From Actinoallomurus iriomotensis (GTDB lineage: Bacteria > Actinomycetota > Actinomycetes > Streptosporangiales > Streptosporangiaceae), in contig NZ_BSTJ01000003.1 in NCBI RefSeq assembly GCF_030269445.1, forward strand, positions 1-64,000: a stretch of 64,000 nt of DNA, read 5' to 3'. Positions 8,424-15,341 of this stretch are shown here, one piece after another (positions within the stretch are counted from its first letter, which is position 1; the number at the start of each line of letters is the position of its first letter). The position numbers and the translations under genes were made by a program. A model generated the notes under the pieces. It was given only the letters and a program-made list of their open reading frames with translations, was not told the DNA's origin and did no database searches.

Positions 8424-9437
8424 ATGATGAGTGCGCCGGACGACCGGAGCGGTCTCGTGAACGGCACGCCGTGGCGATTGCTCGCCCTGATGCCGCTCGA
8501 CGAGGAGGTGAACCGCGGTCTCTTCGAGCCGCTGGGCGCCGAGGTGAGCGTTCCCGCCACCCGCGACCGGGACGGACTGCGCGCCGCACTCTCCGAGGCG
8601 GAACTGGTCGTCGGCGACTTCAGCGGCACGCTGGCGATGGACGCGGAGGCCGTGGCCTCGGCGCCGCGCCTGGCGTTCGTGCAGATGCCGTCGGTCGGTG
8701 TCGACTCGTGCGACCTGGAAGCCCTGACCGGCGCGAACGTGCCGGTGGCCAACGCGGCCGGGGCGAACACCCGGTCGGTGGCCGAGTGGGCACTCGCGGC
8801 CGCTCTCGACCTGTCCCGCCGCCTCACCTGGTCGGACCGGCGGATGCGCGCGGGCGGCTGGCCGCAGCTGGAGGCCGCCACGCACGGCGCGGACGAGCTG
8901 GGCGGCAGGCGCGTCGGCATCCTCGGAATGGGCGCGATCGGCGCGGAGGCCGCGCGACTGTTCGCCGCGATCGGCTGCCCGGTGGCGTACTGGTCGCGCC
9001 GGCGCCGCCCTGACGGGGTGTACAAGGAGCTCGACGAACTGCTCGCCACCTCCGACGTGCTGGTCGTCTGCCTTCCGCTGACCGCCGAGACGCGCGGGCT
9101 GCTCGGCCCCGAACGCCTCGCGCTGCTGCCGGACGGCGCGCTGCTGATCAACGTCGCGCGGGGCGGGATCGCGCCGGATGACGCCGTGCTCGCGGCGCTG
9201 GACGGCGGCCGGCTCGCGGGCGCCGCGCTCGACGTGTACGACCAGGAGCCCCTGCCCGCCGACCATCCGCTGCGCGGCCACGACGACGTCCTGCTGTCGC
9301 CGCACGCCGCGGGCGGCACCCGGCGGGCCCAGAGCAACATCATCACCAAGGTCATGGACAACGTACGGGCCGCGATCGAGGGCCGGCCGGTGTCGGACGT
9401 GGTCAACGGTGTGGACGCGGTGATCCGGCGCCGCTAG
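8424..9437 (+). CDS. D-2-hydroxyacid dehydrogenase (NAD-dependent)
   Basis: 337 residues. The Rossmann loop is GRRVGILGMGAIGAEAARLF and the catalytic set is complete: Arg in INVARGGI, Glu in DQEPLPADHP, His in LLSPHAAGG. The family reduces 2-oxoacids to D-2-hydroxyacids; the substrate cannot be read from sequence. GAGGAG lies directly before two adjacent ATGs, so the start may be 8424 or 8427. A GTG near 8458 is an outside alternative. It is followed by a hairpin and then the antiporter gene. Confidence 0.9.
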   Translation: MMSAPDDRSGLVNGTPWRLLALMPLDEEVNRGLFEPLGAEVSVPATRDRDGLRAALSEAELVVGDFSGTLAMDAEAVASAPRLAFVQMPSVGVDSCDLEALTGANVPVANAAGANTRSVAEWALAAALDLSRRLTWSDRRMRAGGWPQLEAATHGADELGGRRVGILGMGAIGAEAARLFAAIGCPVAYWSRRRRPDGVYKELDELLATSDVLVVCLPLTAETRGLLGPERLALLPDGALLINVARGGIAPDDAVLAALDGGRLAGAALDVYDQEPLPADHPLRGHDDVLLSPHAAGGTRRAQSNIITKVMDNVRAAIEGRPVSDVVNGVDAVIRRR

Positions 9438-9441
9438 AGGC

Positions 9442-9469
9442 GTGGCGCGCCGTTTCGCGACGGCGCCAC
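9442..9469 (+). terminator. Hairpin after the hydroxyacid dehydrogenase
   Basis: GTGGCGC-GCCGT pairs with ACGGC-GCCAC around a TTCGCG loop just after the stop codon. There is no T run, as is common in high-GC actinomycetes. It probably ends the dehydrogenase transcript. Confidence 0.5.
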
Positions 9470-9541
9470 CGAGGCAGGGGCACGTTGAGGGCCCGGCAAA
9501 TGCGGTTTTGACCTGGCAGAAGTCACAGTGAGGGGGGAGCG

Positions 9542-11023
9542 TTGAAACTCGATCTGTGGCTGCTGCTCGGCTCCCTCGTGCTCATCACGGCCATCGTCGC
9601 CGTGCGGGTGGCGCACCGCACCGGGCTGCCCAGCCTGCTCCTCTACCTCGCGCTCGGGCTGCTGCTCGGGGAGGCCGGGTTCGGCATCCACTTCGACGAT
9701 CCGGCGCTCGCCGAGACGCTCGGGCTGTCCGCGCTCGTCCTGATCCTCGCCGAGGGCGGGCTGACCACCCGATGGGCGGACGTACGTGAGGGCGTGCCGG
9801 CGGCCCTCTCGCTGGCCATCGTCGGTTCGGCGGTCAGCATCGCGGTGGTCGCCGCCGCCGCGCACTGGCTGATCGGCGCCGAGTGGCGCAACGCCGTGCT
9901 GCTGGGCGCGGTGCTGGCGCCGACCGACGCCGCGGCCGTGTTCTCGGTGTTGCGACGGCTGCCGCTGCCGGCACGCCTGTCCGGCATTCTCGAGGCCGAG
10001 TCCGGCTTCAACGACGCGCCGGTGATCATCCTGGTGCTCGCGCTGACCGCCCGGCGGGTCCCCAGCACCCTCACCATGGCCGGTGAGCTGGTGGCCGAGC
10101 TGATCATCGGCGGCGTGGTCGGGCTGGTCGTCGGGTGGATCGGCGCGTTCGCGCTGCGGCGCCTGGCGCTCCCGGCCTCGGGCCTGTACCCGATCGCGGT
10201 GCTCTCCCTGGTGGTCGGCGCGTACGGCGAGACCTCCGTGATCCACGGCAGCGGGTTCCTCGCGGTGTACGTCGCGGCGCTCGTGCTGGGCAACAGCCCG
10301 CTGCCGCACCGCCCGGCCACCCGTGGCTTCGCCGAGGGACTGGCCTGGCTCGCCCAGATCGGGCTGTTCATCATGCTCGGGCTGCTGGCGTCGCCGGCCG
10401 ACCTGCCGGCGCAGGTCTGGCCGGCGCTGGTGTGCGGCTTCGCGCTGGTCCTGGTGGCGCGGCCGCTGTCGGTGCTGGTGTCCACCCCGTTCCTGGGGCT
10501 GTCCTGGCGGGAGAAGGCGTTCCTGTCATGGGCGGGGCTGCGCGGTGCGGTGCCGATCGTCCTCGCCACGGTGGCGATGACGGCCGGCCTGAGCGGCGCG
10601 GACGAGCTGTTCGCCCAGGTGTTCATCATCGTGGTGGTGTTCACGCTGCTGCAGGGCCCGACGCTGCCCTGGCTCGCCCGCGCGCTCCGCATCACCGTCT
10701 CCGACGCGAGCCGCGAGATCGACGTCGAGGCCGCGCCGCTCGAGGAACTGCACGCGGATCTGCTGACCATCCGCATTCCGCCGGACTCCCGGCTCGACGG
10801 AGTGGAGATCTTCGAGCTGCGGATGCCGTCCGGCGCGTCGATCACCCTGGTCGTACGGGACGGCAAGAGCTTCGTGCCCGAGCCCAGCACTCGCCTGCAG
10901 GCGGGCGACGAGTTGCTGGTCGTGGCCACGAGCGAGGCCCGCGGCCCGGCCGAACGGCGCTTGCGCGCGATCAGCCGGCGCGGCAAGCTGGCCGGTTGGT
11001 ATGGCGAACGAGGGGATGGATGA
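9542..11023 (+). CDS. CPA1-family K+/Na+:H+ antiporter with C-terminal RCK/TrkA-C domain
   Basis: 493 residues from TTG, preceded by GAGGGGGGA. About 12 membrane helices fill residues 1-385. The antiporter core motif GAVLAPTDAAAVFSVL is followed by ESGFNDAPVIILV. Residues about 395-475 form a hydrophilic RCK-C (TrkA-C) domain, which in NhaP2/CvrA-type antiporters binds nucleotides or ions and gates transport. The likely role is potassium or sodium efflux against protons at the cytoplasmic membrane. Ion preference is not visible. Confidence 0.9.
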   Translation: MKLDLWLLLGSLVLITAIVAVRVAHRTGLPSLLLYLALGLLLGEAGFGIHFDDPALAETLGLSALVLILAEGGLTTRWADVREGVPAALSLAIVGSAVSIAVVAAAAHWLIGAEWRNAVLLGAVLAPTDAAAVFSVLRRLPLPARLSGILEAESGFNDAPVIILVLALTARRVPSTLTMAGELVAELIIGGVVGLVVGWIGAFALRRLALPASGLYPIAVLSLVVGAYGETSVIHGSGFLAVYVAALVLGNSPLPHRPATRGFAEGLAWLAQIGLFIMLGLLASPADLPAQVWPALVCGFALVLVARPLSVLVSTPFLGLSWREKAFLSWAGLRGAVPIVLATVAMTAGLSGADELFAQVFIIVVVFTLLQGPTLPWLARALRITVSDASREIDVEAAPLEELHADLLTIRIPPDSRLDGVEIFELRMPSGASITLVVRDGKSFVPEPSTRLQAGDELLVVATSEARGPAERRLRAISRRGKLAGWYGERGDG

Positions 11024-11120
11024 GCCCTGGTCGGGAATGATCCGGCGCCCCGTACACTTAGCAGTCATCAGGTGAGAGTGCCAGGTTGCCCCACGTGGCC
11101 TGTGCAGCAAGGAGGATCTC

Positions 11121-11462
11121 GTGCCGACGTATCAGTACGCTTGCACGGAATGCGGTGAGCCGCTGGAGGTCGTGCAGAAGTTCACCGATGACGCGCTGAC
11201 CGAGTGCCCCGCGTGCGGCGGGCGACTGAGGAAGATCTTCTCCCCCGCCGCCATCGTGTTCCGTGGCTCGGGCTTCTATCGCACCGACAGCCGGTCGGGC
11301 TCCGGCGGGACGAGCACCACGTCCAAGGAGACCGCCAAGAAGGACGACGCGAAGACCAAGAGCGAGACGAAGACCGAGACCAAGACGGAGTCCAAGTCGG
11401 AGTCCAAGTCGTCCGGCTCCGCGTCCTCGAAGTCCAGCGGCACTTCGGAGAAGGTGGCCTGA
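11121..11462 (+). CDS. FmdB-family zinc ribbon protein
   Basis: 113 residues from GTG after AAGGAGG. The N-terminal 55 residues are the FmdB/CxxC zinc ribbon (PTYQYACTECGEP...CPACGGRLRKIF) with two CxxC pairs and the conserved SPAAIVFRGSGFYRTDSR segment. The remaining half is low-complexity Lys/Thr/Glu/Ser, highly charged and probably disordered. Function of the family is not established; regulatory or RNA-linked roles have been suggested. A strong hairpin overlaps its stop. Confidence 0.88.
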   Translation: MPTYQYACTECGEPLEVVQKFTDDALTECPACGGRLRKIFSPAAIVFRGSGFYRTDSRSGSGGTSTTSKETAKKDDAKTKSETKTETKTESKSESKSSGSASSKSSGTSEKVA

Positions 11463-11492
11463 CCGGGCCCGGCGAGACCGCCGGACCCGGTC
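11461..11492. terminator. Bidirectional hairpin between convergent genes
   Basis: GACCGGG...GGCG pairs with CGCC...CCCGGTC. It lies between the FmdB stop and the end of the MMPL gene, so it can serve both strands. Confidence 0.6.
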
Positions 11493-11502
11493 GGTCTCCC
11501 GC

Positions 11503-13563
11503 TCAGCCGACGGACGCGCGCGCCCGCGGCTCGCTCTCACGCCGCGGCGCGGTCCGCAGCCGTCCCGGCCACCACAGGCCTGCCCCGATGTCGCAGGCCA
11601 GCGCCGGCACGAGCAGGGACCGTACGACCAGGGTGTCGAGCAGCACGCCGAACGCCACCGCGAAGGCCATCTCCACCAGCCCGGTCAGGGGCAGGGTGGC
11701 GAGCGCCGCGAAGGTGGCGGCCAGCACCACGCCGGCCGAGGTGATCACACCCCCGGTGACGGTCAGGCCGCGCAGCACGCCCCGCCGGGTCCCCAGCCGC
11801 CGCGCCTCCTCGCGTACCCGGGTGAGCAGGAAGATGTTGTAGTCCACTCCCAGGGCGACCAGGAAGATGAAGATCTGCAGCGGGAACCCGGAGTCGACGC
11901 CCTCGAACCCGAACACATGGGTGAACACCAGTCCGCACACGCCGAGTGACGCGGCGAAGGACAGCACCACGGTGCCGATGAGGAGCAGCGGCGCCACGAC
12001 CGCCCGCAGCAGCAGGACGAGGATCACGAAGACCACGCCGAGCACCAGCGGGATGATCACCTTGCCGTCGTGGACGGCCGCGCGTTGCGTGTCCACGTTG
12101 ATCGCGGTCGTACCGCCGACGCGACCGCCGAGGGGATGTACGGCGGCCCGGAGCCGGTCGACGGTGTCGCGCGCGGCCGGGCTGTCCGGCGGGTCGGCGA
12201 GCGTCGCCTCGTACTGCGTGTAACCGCTCCCGGCGATGGGGCGGCCGACCTGCGCCACACCGCGGGTGTTCGCGATCGCGTCGTGCAGGCCGGGCGAGGT
12301 CGGCGCGATCACCACGGCGGGGTCGCCGGTGCCGGCGGCGAAGTGCCGGGCGATCACCCGTTCGCCGGCGACCGAGTCCGGGGTGCCGACGAACTGGCCG
12401 GCGTTGGACACCGGACCGACCTTCAGCGACATCAGGCCGAGCGTCAGGGCGCCGAGCAGGACGGCGGTGCCGATCCAGATGACGCGTTGCCGTTCGCCGA
12501 CGAACCGGGCCACGGCGGCCCAGAGACCGTGCCCGCCCTCCTCGTACGCACTGTCGAACCGGGGCACGGCGGGCCAGAAGACGCCGCGCGGCAGGACCAC
12601 GAGCAGAGCGGGCAGCAGGGTGGTCATGGCGCCCAGCGCGCAGACGATGCCGGCGGCCCCGACCGGGCCGAGGCCGCTCGTGGAGTTGAGCTCGGCGACG
12701 AGCAGGCAGAGCAGGCCGACCGTGACGGTGGCGCCGCTGGCCAGGACGGCCGGGCCGGCGCGGCGCAGGGCCAGGCGCATGGCCTCGTGTTTGTCCTCGT
12801 GGCGGTGCAGCTCCTCGCGGTACCGGGCGATGATCAGCAGCGCGTAGTCGGTGCCGGCGCCGAAGACGAGGACGGCGAGGATGCCGGTGCTCTGCCCGCT
12901 GACGGTGAGGCCGGCGCGGGCGAGCAGGTACACCACGCCCTGCGACAGCGTGTACGCCGAGCCGGCGGCGACCAGCGGGACGATCCACAGGAACGGGCTG
13001 CGGTAGGTCAGCAGCAGCATCAGCACGACCACCGCGAGCGTCACCATGAGCAGGGTTCCGTCGATGCTGCCGAACACCTTGACCGCGTCGGACAGCCCGC
13101 CCGCGGGACCGGTGACGCGGACGTCCAGCCCGGGCGGGGCCCGTTCGACGGTGTGGCGGATGGTGTCGACGGCCTTCAGGACGGCGTCTCCCTCGCCGGT
13201 GATCGGCACGAGGAGTTGCATCGCCTGGCCGTCCCTGGCCGTGAGCGGCCCGGTGACGGCGCCGAAGTGGGCGAGGTTCGCGGCGGCCTGCCGCGCGTTC
13301 GCCCGGTCGGCGGGGGTGATGCCGCTGCGGCGCTCGTACGAGACGACGGCGAGCATCCCGTCTTCCTTGTGCACCTTGTCCTGGAGCCTGATGACCTGGG
13401 TGGCCTCGGCACTGCCGGGCAGGTAGGCCTCGGCCGTGTTCTGGGTCACGCTCTGGAGCCTGCCGCCGAGCGTGCCGCCGGCCATGAGCAGGACCAGCCA
13501 GACGCCCAGGACCAGCCACTTCGTACGGCGGCCCGTGAGGAGCCGTAGAAGCCTTCGGTTCAT
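11503..13563 (-). CDS. MMPL/RND-family transporter
   Basis: 686 residues from MNRRLLRLLTGRRTKWLVL. The layout is classic for MMPL: a first helix, a periplasmic loop of about 150 residues, five or six helices, a second periplasmic loop, and a second helix bundle ending about residue 665. The motif FGAGTDYALLIIARYREEL is present and is echoed in the second half by ALGVDYNIFLLTRVREEA. These proteins export lipids, siderophores or drugs with the proton gradient. The frame continues upstream past the promoter and operator, so the ATG at 13563 (GAGAGG 12 nt before) is preferred over the ATG at 13575. Confidence 0.88.
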   Translation of the reverse strand: MNRRLLRLLTGRRTKWLVLGVWLVLLMAGGTLGGRLQSVTQNTAEAYLPGSAEATQVIRLQDKVHKEDGMLAVVSYERRSGITPADRANARQAAANLAHFGAVTGPLTARDGQAMQLLVPITGEGDAVLKAVDTIRHTVERAPPGLDVRVTGPAGGLSDAVKVFGSIDGTLLMVTLAVVVLMLLLTYRSPFLWIVPLVAAGSAYTLSQGVVYLLARAGLTVSGQSTGILAVLVFGAGTDYALLIIARYREELHRHEDKHEAMRLALRRAGPAVLASGATVTVGLLCLLVAELNSTSGLGPVGAAGIVCALGAMTTLLPALLVVLPRGVFWPAVPRFDSAYEEGGHGLWAAVARFVGERQRVIWIGTAVLLGALTLGLMSLKVGPVSNAGQFVGTPDSVAGERVIARHFAAGTGDPAVVIAPTSPGLHDAIANTRGVAQVGRPIAGSGYTQYEATLADPPDSPAARDTVDRLRAAVHPLGGRVGGTTAINVDTQRAAVHDGKVIIPLVLGVVFVILVLLLRAVVAPLLLIGTVVLSFAASLGVCGLVFTHVFGFEGVDSGFPLQIFIFLVALGVDYNIFLLTRVREEARRLGTRRGVLRGLTVTGGVITSAGVVLAATFAALATLPLTGLVEMAFAVAFGVLLDTLVVRSLLVPALACDIGAGLWWPGRLRTAPRRESEPRARASVG

Positions 13564-13577
13564 ATTGGTTACCATCC

Positions 13578-13620
13578 TCTCGTTTAGCGAGAAGATATTA
13601 CGCGTTTGAGCGGCGGTCAA
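13578..13620 (-). promoter_or_regulatory. Promoter with overlapping operator for the MMPL gene
   Basis: On the minus strand a TTGACC -35 (13615-13620) is 17 nt from TATCTT (13592-13597). Directly after lies an inverted repeat TCTCG-N5-CGAGA (13578-13592), over the expected transcription start and close to the Shine-Dalgarno. The layout suggests repression by a TetR-like protein; no such regulator is adjacent. Confidence 0.6.
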
Positions 13621-13696
13621 GATATGTCGCGTTCCTCGTCCACAGGGGGTGGCGTGGTCTCGCGTGATGGTTCGGCGGGCGGCTAGGGTCCCGCTC

Positions 13697-14515
13697 ATGC
13701 ATGCAGAGATCGGTGTGATCGGCGGCTCGGGCTTCTACTCGTTCCTCGACGACGTCGAGGAGATCGAGGTCTCCACGCCCTACGGCCCGCCCAGCGACCC
13801 CATCGCCATCGGCACGCTGCCGAGCGGTCACCGAGGCGCGGGCCGGCCCGTCGCCTTCCTGCCCCGGCACGGCCGCGACCACCGCTTCCCCCCGCACCGG
13901 ATCCCCTACCGCGCCAACCTCTGGGCGCTGCGGTCCCTGGGGGTGCGCCAGGTAGTGGCGCCGAGCGCCGTCGGGTCCCTCACCGCGGCGTACGGGCCGG
14001 GCACGCTCTGCGTCCCCGACCAGCTCATCGACCGCACGAGCGGGCGCGCGCAGACCTACTACGACGAGGGCGGCGCGATCCACGTGTCGTTCGCCGACCC
14101 CTACTGCCCGGCCGGCCGCCGCACGGCCGTCGAGGCGGCGACCGCCGCGGGCTGGCCCCCGGTCGACGGCGGCACGCTCGTGGTCATCGAGGGTCCGCGC
14201 TTCTCGACGCGAGCCGAGTCCCAGTGGTACGCGGGACAGGGCTGGACGCTGGTCGGCATGACCGGGCACCCGGAGGCCGTGCTCGCCCGCGAGCTGGCGC
14301 TCTGCTACATCCCGGCGTGCCTGGTGACCGACCTGGACGCCGGCGTCGAGGAGGGCGAGGGCGTGACGCACGAGGAGGTGTTGCAGGTGTTCGCCGAAAA
14401 CGTCGACCGTCTGCGCGGCCTCGTCGGCGACATCGTCGCCGCCCTGCCGGCCGCGCGCGACTGCCCGTGCCCGCGGACCCTCGACGGGCTGAAGCCGCCG
14501 TTCGACCTGCCATGA
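13697..14515 (+). CDS. mtnP: S-methyl-5'-thioadenosine phosphorylase
   Basis: 272 residues from MHAEIGVIGGSGFYSF. Phosphorylase motifs are the phosphate loop GGSGFYS, LPRHGRDHRFPPHRIPYRANLWALRSLGV and the substrate/ribose region MTGHPEAVLARELALCY. The enzyme cleaves methylthioadenosine to adenine and methylthioribose-1-phosphate for methionine salvage. The family also contains purine nucleoside phosphorylases, so MTA specificity is likely but not proven. The start is the first ATG of an ATGCATGC and fits the family's N-terminus. Confidence 0.88.
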   Translation: MHAEIGVIGGSGFYSFLDDVEEIEVSTPYGPPSDPIAIGTLPSGHRGAGRPVAFLPRHGRDHRFPPHRIPYRANLWALRSLGVRQVVAPSAVGSLTAAYGPGTLCVPDQLIDRTSGRAQTYYDEGGAIHVSFADPYCPAGRRTAVEAATAAGWPPVDGGTLVVIEGPRFSTRAESQWYAGQGWTLVGMTGHPEAVLARELALCYIPACLVTDLDAGVEEGEGVTHEEVLQVFAENVDRLRGLVGDIVAALPAARDCPCPRTLDGLKPPFDLP

Positions 14516-14604
14516 CATCCCCCCGGGCGGGCCGGGTGTCCGTCGGCTCGCCCTGGGGTGTTCCTTCGACCGCTCCCCCGGTGCGTGCCGGTGAGGTCCC
14601 CACA

Positions 14605-14776
14605 GCGACACCGGCCCGACGGCCGAAGGGCCCTCACCCCGGCGGACGAAACCTCCCTGGAGGCGATCAGATGAGGACGACGCTGAGCCGACACCACCGA
14701 CCCGACGACCGAAGAACCCTCACCCCGGCCGGCGAAACCTCCCCGAAGGCGATCAGATGAGGACGACGCTGAGCCG
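14605..14776 (+). repeat. Tandem duplication (about 86-nt unit) covering RBS and start of the CpaB-like gene
   Basis: Two copies (about 14605-14690 and 14690-14776) share a core reading CCTCACCCCGGC, GAAACCTCC, GGCGATCAGATGAGGACGAC and GCTGAGCCGACACC. The duplicated ATGs are at 14671 and 14757, exactly 86 nt apart. Copies differ by scattered substitutions and a 3-nt indel near the 5' edge, so the event is not recent. Confidence 0.85.
14671..14760 (+). CDS. 29-codon leader ORF translationally overlapping the CpaB-like gene
   Basis: The duplicated start begins MRTTLSRH, identical to the first eight residues of the downstream protein. It then reads through the second repeat copy and stops at TGA inside ATGA, on top of the downstream ATG at 14757. 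Either it is a by-product of the duplication or it acts as a coupling leader. There is no evidence that the peptide has its own function. Confidence 0.4.
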   Translation: MRTTLSRHHRPDDRRTLTPAGETSPKAIR

Positions 14777-15341
14777 ACACCGCCGGTTGCTGGCCGCGGT
14801 GTTCGCCGCGGCCGCGGCGGCTCTGGGCCTGGCCGCCGCCCGGCCGCACAGTGACGGCGTACGCGTGTGGGTGGCCGCCCGCGACCTGCCCGCCGGCGCC
14901 ACGCTGACCGCACGGGACGTGGACGCGAGGTCCCTACCGCGGGCGGCGGTCCCGTCCGGCCTGGTGCGCGCGGCGGCGGGCCGGACCCTGTCCGGCCCGA
15001 TCCGGCGAGGCGAGCCCCTGACCGACGCCCGCCTGCGGTCGGCCGGCCTGCTGGACGAGACCGACCCGGCCGCCGTCGCCACCCCGATCCGCCTGGCCGA
15101 CGCGGCGGTCGCCCGCCTCCTGCGTCCGGGCGACCGCGTGGACGTCCTGGCCGCCCGCTCCGACAACCCCATGCCCGCCCGCACGGTGGCCTCGTCCGTC
15201 CCGATCCTGGCCGTCCCCAAGCCGGCCCTCGACCCGGACGAGGGCGCCCTGATCGTCGTACGGACCGACCGCCCTCAGGCCGCGGCCCTGGCCAGAGCCG
15301 CCACCGACTCCCGACTGTCCATCACCATCCTCGGCCGGTGA
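14757..15341 (+). CDS. SAF-domain protein, RcpC/CpaB family
   Basis: 194 residues with one N-terminal membrane helix (about 10-27). A SAF domain follows (VWVAARDLPAGATLTARDVDARSLP), and then an RcpC/CpaB-like part with LLRPGDRVDVLAAR. CpaB proteins belong to Flp/Tad pilus secretion systems, yet no tad genes lie here. Actinobacterial stand-alone copies of this size are common and unassigned. The last 20 bases overlap the convergent membrane-protein gene. Confidence 0.75.
   Translation: MRTTLSRHRRLLAAVFAAAAAALGLAAARPHSDGVRVWVAARDLPAGATLTARDVDARSLPRAAVPSGLVRAAAGRTLSGPIRRGEPLTDARLRSAGLLDETDPAAVATPIRLADAAVARLLRPGDRVDVLAARSDNPMPARTVASSVPILAVPKPALDPDEGALIVVRTDRPQAAALARAATDSRLSITILGR

Noticed and set aside
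10526-11110. Minus-strand frame opposite the antiporter
   Set aside because: Shadow of the CPA1 gene with no start signal or family similarity.
12070-13548. 492-codon plus-strand frame opposite the MMPL gene
   Set aside because: Shadow of the MMPL reading frame; low-complexity Asp/Gly/Gln/Arg composition and no family motif.
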